A stretch of DNA of 50,815 bases from Opitutia bacterium (GTDB lineage Bacteria > Verrucomicrobiota > Verrucomicrobiia > Opitutales > Opitutaceae). The translations under genes and the position numbers were made by a program. This document shows positions 35,017-43,700 of this stretch, piece by piece. Numbering within the stretch: position 1 is the stretch's first letter; each line of letters opens with the position of its first letter. The stretch is from positions 1-50,815 of the forward strand of contig CANFSZ010000013.1 in NCBI GenBank assembly GCA_947449835.1, written 5' to 3'. The notes below the pieces were generated by a model. It did not search any database. It saw only the letters and a program-made list of their open reading frames with translations, and had not been told where the DNA came from.

Positions 35017-36174
35017 ATGTCGCCCACCAAACTCAAAACTCTCGCTTTTCTTGTAGCGATCCCGCTCGGTTTCGCGCTCGCGGTCTGGCTCGGTCGCGAG
35101 GCCGCGACGTACGCGAAGCCCGACAAATTCATACGCTTTCACCAGGGAATCGCCCCGGAGAGTTTATTTTATCCACCGTTTTCGACCTTGGAAAATCTCG
35201 CCCTCGCCCGCTGGTCGCCTGGTCGCACGCTCGTGATTATCGGAGGGAATTCGATTCTTAATGGCGTCGGGCAATCCGATAAAAACCTCTGGAGTCGGCG
35301 CCTCCAAGAAGAACTCGGCGAGCGTTATGTCGTCGTAAATCTCTCGTTTCGCGGGGCTCTTCCCTGCGAGGCCGGCGCGCTGGTGGCGGAGTCTTTGATC
35401 AAGCGCGGTCTTCACGTCGTGCTGATTTCCAACACCGCCCCCAGTACGGTCGGCCGAGTGGCGGGCGGTGCGTATGGCTATCTCTACTACAACGGTCTGG
35501 CTCATGATCGCCTGATGTATCACCCGGCGCGCGAGGCCGACCTTGCCGCTTGGGAAGAAACCGCCACGCCCAGTATCCGGGAACAACAAGCGGAACTCCG
35601 CCGCGCCGCCGCCTTGGACGCACGGTTTCACTTCCAAGCCTTGTGGCACCACATCGGTTACCGCTACGGCTTCACCACGTGGACTCAGGTCACGCGCGAT
35701 CATTTTTGGCGCCCGCGCGACAAGATCGCCGACGACGGCACCGACGCCCGCCCATTGGCCGAACGTTTCCGCGATCAACTGGAGGCTGAACTCGCCATCA
35801 CTCGCGCTTTCAGCGCCGGACTGGCCGAATCAACCGAACCCACATCTTGGCGCACCTACGCACCACACGCGCGCCTCACCGGTGAATTGATCGACGCCAT
35901 GTTTCCACCCGCCGTACGTGCGCGTACGATTATGCTGCTCAACCAAAATGCTCCCTATTACCGCTCGCGTTTAACCCTTAGGGAACGCACGCGCGATGAT
36001 TTCGTCTTCGCCACCTACGAACAGCTTTGGCGAGATCGAGGGATCGATTGCCACACCGTCGGCGCGAATTTCACCGACGAAGATTTTGCGGATCGCACGC
36101 ACCTCGCCCCGAGCGGCGGCCGTAAACTCGCCCTCCTCGTCGCCGACTACGTACGTCAACTCACCCCGCCATGA
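35017..36174 (+). CDS. SGNH-like extracytoplasmic acyltransferase partner of MBOAT, copy 2
   Basis: 385 residues with one N-terminal anchor helix (about 8-25). TLVIIGGNSILNGVG holds the candidate nucleophile Ser79, and DRTHLAPSGG near the C-terminus holds Asp359 and His362. The region WSRRLQEELGERYVVVNLSFRG closely matches WTKRLQEILGDRYAVVNLAFRG of the copy at 7765 (each 22 residues, compared by eye; the shared core is VVNL(S/A)FRG). By analogy with DltD/AlgJ it should take the acyl group from the membrane system and place it on a glycan outside the membrane. The stop overlaps the microprotein start (ATGA), so the three genes are coupled. Confidence 0.8.
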   Translation: MSPTKLKTLAFLVAIPLGFALAVWLGREAATYAKPDKFIRFHQGIAPESLFYPPFSTLENLALARWSPGRTLVIIGGNSILNGVGQSDKNLWSRRLQEELGERYVVVNLSFRGALPCEAGALVAESLIKRGLHVVLISNTAPSTVGRVAGGAYGYLYYNGLAHDRLMYHPAREADLAAWEETATPSIREQQAELRRAAALDARFHFQALWHHIGYRYGFTTWTQVTRDHFWRPRDKIADDGTDARPLAERFRDQLEAELAITRAFSAGLAESTEPTSWRTYAPHARLTGELIDAMFPPAVRARTIMLLNQNAPYYRSRLTLRERTRDDFVFATYEQLWRDRGIDCHTVGANFTDEDFADRTHLAPSGGRKLALLVADYVRQLTPP

Positions 36175-36308
36175 ACTCCTCCCGTCTCCGCCAAAGCGGC
36201 GCCCTCGCGCTGCGCGTTTTTCTCGGCCTAGCCGTCGGCGGGTTTGCGCATTACCTGCTCTATCGCCTTTTTTTGCCGGTTCAGCCTTTTATCTACGTGG
36301 CTTTTTAG
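36171..36308 (+). CDS. Acyl-shuttle-like transmembrane microprotein ending PFIYVAF, copy 2
   Basis: A 45-codon gene whose ATG overlaps the SGNH-like stop by four bases, strong support for real translation. The short basic N-terminus (MNSSRLRQSG) is followed by one hydrophobic helix and the tail HYLLYRLFLPVQPFIYVAF at the very C-terminus. It matches the tail of the 9022 microprotein at 14 of 19 positions, including every residue of PFIYVAF, while the N-terminal halves differ freely. Selection on the last residues only is what a C-terminal acyl-carrying tyrosine motif, as in DltX, would produce. The basic N-terminus predicts the tail is extracytoplasmic, where the SGNH domain is. Function is inferred. 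Confidence 0.85.
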   Translation: MNSSRLRQSGALALRVFLGLAVGGFAHYLLYRLFLPVQPFIYVAF

Positions 36309-36376
36309 GCCCACACTTTCCCCTTCCCGCTTCACCCGCGAACTGCCTGATTTATCGTTTAACCATTTACCCAGCC

Positions 36377-37102
36377 ATGCCCGTCTCGCACGTAGCTCAA
36401 CTTCCCGTAGCCCTGCTCGCCGGTGGACTCGCCACCCGCCTGCGTCCGATCACGGAAAAAGTCCCGAAGCTTCTCATTGAGGTCGCGGGCGAACCGTTTT
36501 TCTCGCACCAGATTCGCCTGCTCAAAAAAGCTGGTCTCACACGCATCGTTCTTTGCGTCGGTTATCTCGGCGAGAAGATCGTCGAGCTTTACGGCGACGG
36601 TTCGAAATGGGGCATCGAGATCCAATATTCCTTCGACGGCCCCAAACTCCTCGGCACCGGCGGAGCGCTCATCCAAGCGCTGCCTAAGCTCGGCGACGCT
36701 TTTTACGTGCTCTACGGCGACAGTTTTCTACCGATCGACTACCTCGCGGTCGGCGAACACTTTCAAAAATCTGGTCGCCTAGGCCTCATGACGGTCTTCG
36801 AAAACCACGAGCGCTACGACGCCAGCAACGTCGAATTCGCCGGCGGTGAGATCAAGGTCTACGACAAAAAAAACAAGAGCCCCGCGATGCACCACATCGA
36901 CTACGGTCTCGGGCTTTTCCGCGCCGCGGCGTTTGATGGTTTCCCGCGCGATGCCGTCGTCGACCTCGCCGAAGTGCAAAAAGCCCTCGTCGCCCGCCAC
37001 CAACTTACGGGCTACGAAATCGGCGAACGTTTTTACGAGATCGGCTCCCACGAAGGTCTCGCCGAACTCGACGTGCTTCTGCGCTCCGGAAGATTCTCCT
37101 AA
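36377..37102 (+). CDS. hddC: D-glycero-alpha-D-manno-heptose 1-phosphate guanylyltransferase-like nucleotidyltransferase
   Basis: 241 residues from the ATG at 36377 (MPVSHVAQLPVALLAGG). The frame is open upstream, but that stretch overlaps the SGNH and microprotein genes. VALLAGGLATRLRP (11-24) with KVPKLLIEVAGEPF after it is the sugar-phosphate nucleotidyltransferase signature, and VLYGDSFLPID is the metal-binding region. HddC transfers GMP from GTP to heptose 1-phosphate, making GDP-heptose. Naming relies on both the protein and its neighbours hddA, gmhA and gmhB. A glucose-1-phosphate-type nucleotidyltransferase is the alternative. Confidence 0.85.
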   Translation: MPVSHVAQLPVALLAGGLATRLRPITEKVPKLLIEVAGEPFFSHQIRLLKKAGLTRIVLCVGYLGEKIVELYGDGSKWGIEIQYSFDGPKLLGTGGALIQALPKLGDAFYVLYGDSFLPIDYLAVGEHFQKSGRLGLMTVFENHERYDASNVEFAGGEIKVYDKKNKSPAMHHIDYGLGLFRAAAFDGFPRDAVVDLAEVQKALVARHQLTGYEIGERFYEIGSHEGLAELDVLLRSGRFS

Positions 37103-37197
37103 TTTCTACCACCGCCGACGCTACTGCCCCAAACCCGCCTAAAACTCGTACTCGCCACCGCCACTCATTTTCGGCTCACTCACACCTTACAAATCCC

Positions 37198-37809
37198 ATG
37201 TCCTACGTCATCCAACACCTGAAAGAGACCGCTGAAATCGTCGCCAAACTTGATCCCGTCGCCATCGAAAAGGGCGCGCAGGAACTCGTCGGCGTCCGCA
37301 ATCGCGGCGGCCGTCTGTTCATCCTAGGCGTCGGCGGTAGCGCGGCCAACGCCTCCCATGCCGTCAACGATTTCCGTAAAATCGCCGGCCTCGAAGTTTA
37401 CGCTCCGACCGACAACGTCTCCGAACTCACCGCCCGCACCAACGATGACGGTTGGGCCAGCGTGTTCGTCGAGTGGCTCCGCGGCTCCCGCCTCAACGCC
37501 AAAGACGCGCTCCTCATCCTCTCCGTCGGCGGCGGCAACCTCGAGAAAAACGTCTCCCCCGGTTTCATCTCCGCCATCCAACTCGCCAAGCAAGTCGGCG
37601 CGCGCGTGATAGGCATCGTCGGTAAAGACGGCGGCTACACCGCCACGCAGGCCGACGCCTGCGTGATCATCCCGACCGTCAATCCCAACAACATCACGCC
37701 GCACTCCGAAGCCTTCCAGGCCGTCGTCTGGCATCTCTGGGTCTCGCACCCCAACGTGAAAGTGAACCAGACCAAGTGGGAATCCGTCGTCGCGGCTCCC
37801 ACTCGCTAA
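37198..37809 (+). CDS. gmhA: SIS-domain sedoheptulose 7-phosphate isomerase
   Basis: 203 residues, one SIS domain. RLFILGVGGSAANASHAVNDF is the phosphosugar-binding block (GVGGSAANASH) and LLILSVGGGNLEKN the second phosphate loop. GmhA converts sedoheptulose 7-phosphate to D-glycero-D-manno-heptose 7-phosphate, the substrate of HddA. The protein is divergent from enterobacterial GmhA (GNGGSAADAQH there), but the gene set around it makes this the most economical reading. It is followed by a strong terminator before the phosphatase gene. Confidence 0.82.
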   Translation: MSYVIQHLKETAEIVAKLDPVAIEKGAQELVGVRNRGGRLFILGVGGSAANASHAVNDFRKIAGLEVYAPTDNVSELTARTNDDGWASVFVEWLRGSRLNAKDALLILSVGGGNLEKNVSPGFISAIQLAKQVGARVIGIVGKDGGYTATQADACVIIPTVNPNNITPHSEAFQAVVWHLWVSHPNVKVNQTKWESVVAAPTR

Positions 37810-37824
37810 AAAGCTCTTCTTTTG

Positions 37825-37856
37825 AAAACGCGGCGATCACCTCGCCGCGTTTTTTA
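37825..37856 (+). terminator. Strong Rho-independent terminator between gmhA-like and gmhB-like genes
   Basis: AACGCGGCGA and TCGCCGCGTT form a perfect 10-bp stem around the loop TCACC, extended by A-U pairs and followed by TTTTT. It lies 15 bases after the isomerase stop. Confidence 0.88.
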
Positions 37857-37895
37857 TTTACCATTTTGCCCGCGATCTTTCATCCCGCTTTGCCA

Positions 37896-38456
37896 ATGCC
37901 CGCCTTGCGTCCCGCAATTTTCCTCGACCGCGACGGCACGTTAAACGTTCAAGTCGTTCGCGAGGGAAAACCGTACCCGCCGGCCACGCTTGCGGAGTTC
38001 GCCCTTTTTCCCGGCGTGCCCGCGGCTTGCGCGCAACTCGCCGCCGCGGGCTTCGTCCTCGTCGTCGCCACCAATCAACCCGACGTCGGCCGCGGCGACC
38101 AAGCCCAAGCCGTCGTCGAATCCATGCACACGCGTTTGCGCGAGCTCGTGCCCGCGATCACGCACATCGAAGTGTGCTACGCGCCCGGCCAAGGCCGCCC
38201 GCACCCCGAAGATTATCGCCGTAAACCCGATCCGGGCATGTTGACCGACGCCGCCAAAAATCTCGGCCTCGATTTATCGCGCTCCTGGATGGTCGGTGAT
38301 CGTTGGCGCGACATCGACTGCGGCCAACGCGCGGGCGTCCGCACGGTGTTCATCGATTTCGGTTACGCCGAGGAGCTCCGCGCCGCGCCGGATTTCACGG
38401 TGAAAAATTTTAACGAAGCCGCCGCGGTCATATTAAACGCCACTCAAAGTCACTAA
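37896..38456 (+). CDS. gmhB: Heptose 1,7-bisphosphate 7-phosphatase-like HAD hydrolase
   Basis: 186 residues from the ATG at 37896 (MPALRPAIFLDRDGTLN). An earlier in-frame ATG at 37776 would overlap gmhA and run through the terminator. DRDGTLN (Asp11, Asp13) is the HAD nucleophile motif, VATNQPDVGRG is motif II, and WMVGDRWRDIDCGQRAG is motif IV. These residues match the histidinol-phosphatase/GmhB group. GmhB removes the 7-phosphate from heptose 1,7-bisphosphate. The Cys/His zinc loop usual in GmhB is reduced: the region reads CYAPGQGRPHPEDYRRKPDPG (21 residues; key residues are the single Cys and the final RKPDPG). A related phosphatase of other sugars is possible. Confidence 0.85.
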   Translation: MPALRPAIFLDRDGTLNVQVVREGKPYPPATLAEFALFPGVPAACAQLAAAGFVLVVATNQPDVGRGDQAQAVVESMHTRLRELVPAITHIEVCYAPGQGRPHPEDYRRKPDPGMLTDAAKNLGLDLSRSWMVGDRWRDIDCGQRAGVRTVFIDFGYAEELRAAPDFTVKNFNEAAAVILNATQSH

Positions 38457-38504
38457 AGCCTTGCCCGCGCCCGCCCCGAAAATTCACTCTCAAACCAACA
38501 CACT

Positions 38505-39224
38505 ATGAAATCCCTCAACGACCTGAAGGTTCAACTCTACGCCGACGGTGCCGACAAAGCCGGTATTCTCGAGCTCTACGCCAAGCCCTACATCAAGGGC
38601 CTGACGACCAATCCCAGCCTCATGAAGAAGGCCGGCATTAAAGACTACGAAGCCTTCGCCAAAGACATCCTCCAGACCGTCACCGCCAAGCCCATCTCGC
38701 TTGAAGTATTCACCGACGACATCGTCGATATGAAACGCCAAGCGCTCATGATCAACTCGTGGGGCGCCAACGTTTACACCAAGATTCCCATCACCAATTC
38801 CAAGGGCGAATCCTGCCTCCCGCTCATCAAAGAACTCGGGCTCCACGGCGTGAAACTCAACGTCACCGCGCTCCTCACGCTCGCTCAAGTCCGGGGCGTC
38901 GCTGAAGCGCTTAATCCCGCGGTCCCGTCCGTCGTCTCCGTGTTCGCCGGCCGCATCGCCGACACCGGCGTTGACCCGATGCCGATCATGCGCGCGAGCG
39001 GCGCCCTCCTCACCGAACTGCCCAAGGCCGAACTGCTTTGGGCCAGCACCCGCGAAGTCCTCAACTTGTTCCAAGCGGAGGAAGCCGGCTGTGCGATCAT
39101 CACCGTCCCGCACGACATTTTGGCCAAAGCCGCGAAAATGATCGGCTTCGATCTCACCGCCCTGTCACTCGACACGGTCAAGATGTTCGTCGCCGATTCC
39201 ACGGCCGCGGGCTTTAAACTCTAA
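38505..39224 (+). CDS. Transaldolase / fructose-6-phosphate aldolase family protein
   Basis: 239 residues, a TIM-barrel of the short transaldolase type. KGLTTNPSLMKKAG is the N-terminal family signature, NVYTKIPITN carries the Schiff-base lysine (Lys93), and GVKLNVTALLTLAQV and FAGRIADTGVDP complete the barrel. Transaldolase interconverts sedoheptulose 7-phosphate with other sugar phosphates, so its place directly after the heptose genes suggests supply of the GmhA substrate. It could instead be a fructose-6-phosphate aldolase. It is followed by a strong terminator, which marks the end of this operon. Confidence 0.88.
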   Translation: MKSLNDLKVQLYADGADKAGILELYAKPYIKGLTTNPSLMKKAGIKDYEAFAKDILQTVTAKPISLEVFTDDIVDMKRQALMINSWGANVYTKIPITNSKGESCLPLIKELGLHGVKLNVTALLTLAQVRGVAEALNPAVPSVVSVFAGRIADTGVDPMPIMRASGALLTELPKAELLWASTREVLNLFQAEEAGCAIITVPHDILAKAAKMIGFDLTALSLDTVKMFVADSTAAGFKL

Positions 39225-39244
39225 AAAATCCGCATTTACCTTAC

Positions 39245-39281
39245 AGGCAGACCCGCGCATCGTCGCGAGTCTGCCTTTTTA
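39245..39281 (+). terminator. Rho-independent terminator after the transaldolase gene
   Basis: AGGCAGAC and GTCTGCCT form a perfect 8-bp stem with an inner CGCG/CGCG pairing and are followed by TTTTATTTT. It lies 20 bases after the stop, and the next gene starts at 39286. Confidence 0.88.
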
Positions 39282-39285
39282 TTTT

Positions 39286-40704
39286 ATGCTGCCGCGCACC
39301 CGTCTGACGCACTTTTTCACCGCCATCGTTCTCGCGCTTCTGCCCGCGCTCGCCTTCGCCGCGCCCGCCGATCCCACCGAAGACGCCGCCGAAGCCAAAC
39401 GTCTTTACGACAGTGCCCGCGACTACGTCGTAAACATCAACGAAGGCCCCCACTCCTACGCCTACATCCAGTTTCACTGGAAACGTTCCCAGGCCAACAT
39501 CGAGCGCATCCTCCGCGTCTACCCCGCGACTCCGACCGCCCGCAGCCTCGCCACCGGCCAGCTCAAGCTCGGCGAATTCGAACTCGCCTACTTCAAAGAC
39601 CGCGTCCTCTCCCGCCTCGAAGAAAAACGCCTCGCCGCCTACGACGCCGTCAACTGCGCCATCTTCCTCTACAACTTCCAAGAAAATCGCTGGGACGACA
39701 CCCGCCGCGCCGCGCTCGGCCGCATCCTCGAAGTTCTCTCCCGCCAACAACGCTGGGCCGAAGCCCTCAAGTTTCCCGTCCTCGACAGCGACAAAGCCTT
39801 CAAAGCCGCCGCGATCTTCCGCGTCGCCGCCCGCTTCGAAGTCGAAGACATGGTCAAAAAACTCCTCGCCGTCACCCCTGCCGCCGATCTTCCCGCCACC
39901 CAAGCTCTCCTTGGCGAAGCCCTCGCCCTACGCGGCCGCCCTCGTACCGAGATCACCAAGCTCCTCGATAAATCGCCCTCCGACGTCGTGAAACTCGGCG
40001 TCCTATCCGGCATGATTCAGCGCGAGATCGTCATCCAGCGGGCCGCGTCTCTGCGCATCGCCACCAAAAACATTCTCCTCGCCGGCGGCGCTCTACAACG
40101 CCCCACCGTGCGCGACGACGTCGCCGCCACCGCCCAAGTATTTTTCCCCACGCCCACAGCCGCATCGGCAGAACTTCTCGATTCCTACCGCGCCGCCCTC
40201 GGCGCCCGCCCCGCTCTCGCCGCGCCGACTTCGGTCCACCTCGCCTACCTCGAATACCTCGCGGCCTTCGAGAAATTTGACGAACTCGAATCCTACCTCG
40301 CCGCCGCGCTCCCCGCCGCGACCCGTCAACCCGCCGCGTTAAAAGCCGTCGAGCTCTACGCCCAAGCCGGTCGCACCGCTGATGTCGCCCGCCACCGCGC
40401 CCCGTTTGTAACCGCCGGCGGCGCCCTCGCGCAGACGGTCGCTCTCGCTGAATTCCGCGGCCAGATGAACTCCATCGAAGTTCCTCTCACCGTCCATCCC
40501 ACGACGTTCTCCGATTTGCCGATCACCGACACCAGCGTACTCGCCCAAGCCATCATGGAATGGAGCCTCACACCCAACCGCTCCATCCGAGGCGCGGCGC
40601 CCTACGACACCGTCGTCCAAAAATTCCTCCCCGGCTACGCTAACATCCCCGCGCCAAAATCCGACGCCGTCCGCGACGCCGCCAGTGCGCTCAAGCCTTA
40701 CTGA
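39286..40704 (+). CDS. Exported alpha-helical repeat protein, unknown function
   Basis: 472 residues. A cleavable signal peptide (MLPRTRLTHFFTAIVLALLPALAFA, cut probably after residue 25; the core is AIVLALLPALAFA) is followed by Ala/Leu/Arg-rich helices, TPR- or HEAT-like in rhythm. Examples are ANIERILRVYPATPTARSLA and AYLEYLAAFEKFDELESYLA. No catalytic motif is visible. A periplasmic helical scaffold near polysaccharide genes could organise assembly or export (inference only). It starts right after a terminator, so it should have its own promoter or receive read-through. Confidence 0.78.
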   Translation: MLPRTRLTHFFTAIVLALLPALAFAAPADPTEDAAEAKRLYDSARDYVVNINEGPHSYAYIQFHWKRSQANIERILRVYPATPTARSLATGQLKLGEFELAYFKDRVLSRLEEKRLAAYDAVNCAIFLYNFQENRWDDTRRAALGRILEVLSRQQRWAEALKFPVLDSDKAFKAAAIFRVAARFEVEDMVKKLLAVTPAADLPATQALLGEALALRGRPRTEITKLLDKSPSDVVKLGVLSGMIQREIVIQRAASLRIATKNILLAGGALQRPTVRDDVAATAQVFFPTPTAASAELLDSYRAALGARPALAAPTSVHLAYLEYLAAFEKFDELESYLAAALPAATRQPAALKAVELYAQAGRTADVARHRAPFVTAGGALAQTVALAEFRGQMNSIEVPLTVHPTTFSDLPITDTSVLAQAIMEWSLTPNRSIRGAAPYDTVVQKFLPGYANIPAPKSDAVRDAASALKPY

Positions 40705-40780
40705 TCCCGCCTCGCGTCCGCCTCCCTCATCTGCGACTTAGCCCTCGCCAATCGTCCCGCCCGTACCCTTTCGCTCCTCC

Positions 40781-43700
40781 GTGAATATCCTCTTCGTCAA
40801 CTACGGCGACTTCACCACCAACAGCCTCAACCACATCGCCGGCTTCGCCAACGCCCTGTGCGCCGCCGGCCACGCCTGCATCGTCGCGGTCCCTTCCGGA
40901 AAAACCACGATCTCCGCCGTCCGCGACCCGTTGTTTATTCCGGCGACCTACGACGAAATCCTCGCCAAACCCGGCCTCTTTCCCGACGCCCGCCCCGCCG
41001 ATGTGATCCACGCTTGGACGCCCCGCGAAGGCGTCCGCAAGTTTGTCCTCGCCTACCAACGCGCCCTCGCCACCCCCGCCCGCGTTCTAATCCATCTCGA
41101 AGACAGCGAGCGCTACCTCATCGAGGCCTACACAGGCCAACCGTTCGCGACGCTCCGCACCGCCAGCCCCGCTGAGACCGACCGCTGGCTCGTCGACGGC
41201 CTCCCGCATCCGCTCCGCCACGAGACGTTTCTCCGCGTGGCCGACGGTGTCACGCACATCATCGAGCGCCTTAAAGAGCACGTCCCTGCCGGCATCCCGA
41301 CGCAACTCCTCCCGCCGCCCGTCGATTTTAATCTCTACAAACCCAGCGCGCCCTCCGCCGCGCTGCGTAAAGAACTCGGCCTCCGCCCCGAGGAAAAAAT
41401 TCTGGTTTTCACCGGCTCCAACACGTTCGCGAACGAGCCCGAGATGCGCGAACTCTACCTCGCCGTCGCCCTCCTCAATCAGCGCGGTACGCCCACGCGA
41501 CTCATCCGCACCGGCTTTAATTCTCCGACGTTCCTCGCCTCGCTCGCGCTCGACTCCAGCGCCTTTGTACTCGACCTCGGCTTCGTCGCCAAGTCCCGCC
41601 TGCCCGAGTTGCTCGCGCTCGCCGACGTCCTCGTCCAACCCGGCCACGCAGGTCCGTTCAACGATTACCGTCTCCCGTCTAAACTCCCCGAGTTCCTCGC
41701 CGCCGGTAAACCCGTCATTCTCCCGCCCACCAATCTCGCGCTCCTCATGCAGGACGGCCGCGAAGCCGTGTTCACTAAAACCGGCTCGCCCGCCGAACTC
41801 GCCGATCTGTGCGAAAGCCTCTTCGCCGACGCCAAACGCTGCGCCACCCTCGGCCAAAACGCTGCCGCCTTCGCGCGCACGCACTTCGACTCCGCCACTA
41901 GTACCCGCGCCCTAGCCGCGTTCTACGCCGCGACGCTCGCTCGGCCTGCGCGCGCCGATTGGACCCTCGCCCGCGATCCGTTTGTCAGCGAAACCTCGCT
42001 CCTCGCCGCCCGCGTCGAATCGCAGCTGACGCCGACCGCCGCCGCCGAACTCGCCGGCCTCGACCTCCTCGTACGCCAACTCGAAATTTCCCTCGACTCA
42101 ACCCGTGGCGCCCAAGCCCGCGATCTGGCAGCCAAAGACTCCGCCCTTTGCGAAGCCCAGCGCCACTACGAGCTCACCGCGCAACACGCACGCAACCTTG
42201 AGCTCAGCAAACGCGAGGCTGAAGTACTCTCAAAAGCCCACGTCACGCAGATCGAAGCCGCCCGCCATCAGACAGAGAATCACGCCGCTAACCTTGGACG
42301 AAACTTGGCCGCCGCACAGGCCCAACTAGCGCAATTGACCACCTCGCGCGACCAAACCGTAACCCACGCTGATAATCTCCAAAAAGCCATCGACACGCTT
42401 CGCCCTCAATTCAACCGCAGCGAGACCCAGCGCCAACAAGCCGAAACGCTCCTCGCTGCCTCCCGCGCGCAGATGACTGCGCTTGATCAAGAAATCGACC
42501 GCCTAGAAGGCGTCCGCACCCAACTCCAAAATCAAATCAATTTCGCCCACCACCAGATCAACGAACTCCGCGCCCAAGGCGCTGCCCTCGCTGATTCCAG
42601 TGCCCGCGCCCTTGCGCAAGTCGGCGAACGTCTGCGGGATCATCTCGCCACCATCCGCCATCGCGAAGAGGTCATTCGCCAGCGGGACGAAAAAATCCGC
42701 CAACTCCAAACCAGTTTCTCCTGGAAAATTACCGCGCCCCTCCGCGCTCTGCGTCGCACATTCATCGATCCGCGCCGGCCCGCGCCCTCCCTTCCCGCCG
42801 GCGACAGTGCGCCGATACCGACGCCCGAGCTCCCACAGCTGCCCGCCACCCTCACGACGTTCCAGCCCCCCGTCGAACGAGCGCTGCCTTTCAGTATCGA
42901 TTTTCCTAATCGCTGGGCCTTCGCCCCTCGCAAACTCTCCCTCCGCGGCTGGTGCTTCGCTGACGACGGCACTTCTTTAAAAAACATTCGCGCCTCTATC
43001 AACGGACGCACTTACCCGGGCACCTATGGGCTCAAACGGATGGACGTCCTCGCCGCCGTCCGCGATAAACCCCAAGCCGAATACTGTGGCTGGAAGGTCG
43101 AGGTCGAACTACGTGACGGCGACACTCACATCGTCCTCGAAGTCGGTGACGCCGACGGTCGTTGGCAGGTCTTTTTTAAAAATGATCTCAACGTCGGCGC
43201 TGACTTTGACGTCGCCGAACTCACCTCCTACGAGCGCTGGGTCACGACCTACGACACCCTTACTAACGACCGCTTGAGCGCCCAACGCGAGAGCAGCCGC
43301 CACTTCCCGCGTCGCCCGCTCATTTCGATTCTCGTCCCCGTATACAACACCCCAGAAAAGTGGCTCGCCAAAGCCATCGCCTCCGTCGGCGAACAAACCT
43401 ACTCCAACTGGGAACTCTGCCTAGCCGACGACGCCTCGACCGCGCCCCACGTCCGCCCGCTGCTCGAAAAATACGCTGCCGCCGACCCCCGCATCAAAGT
43501 CTGCTTCCGCCCAAAAAACGGCCACATCTCCGCCGCCTCCAACTCCGCGCTCGAGCTCGCAACCGGCGAATTCATCGCGCTGCTTGATCACGACGACGAA
43601 CTTACCCCCCACGCCCTCTACGAAATCGCCTGCGCGCATAACGCCGACCCGACCACCGACTTCTTCTACTCCGACGAAGACAAAATCGACGAAGAAGGCC

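Noticed and set aside
35996-36376. N-terminal extension of the guanylyltransferase
   Set aside because: It would overlap the SGNH-like and microprotein genes. The family N-terminus (LLAGG) lies right after the ATG at 36377.
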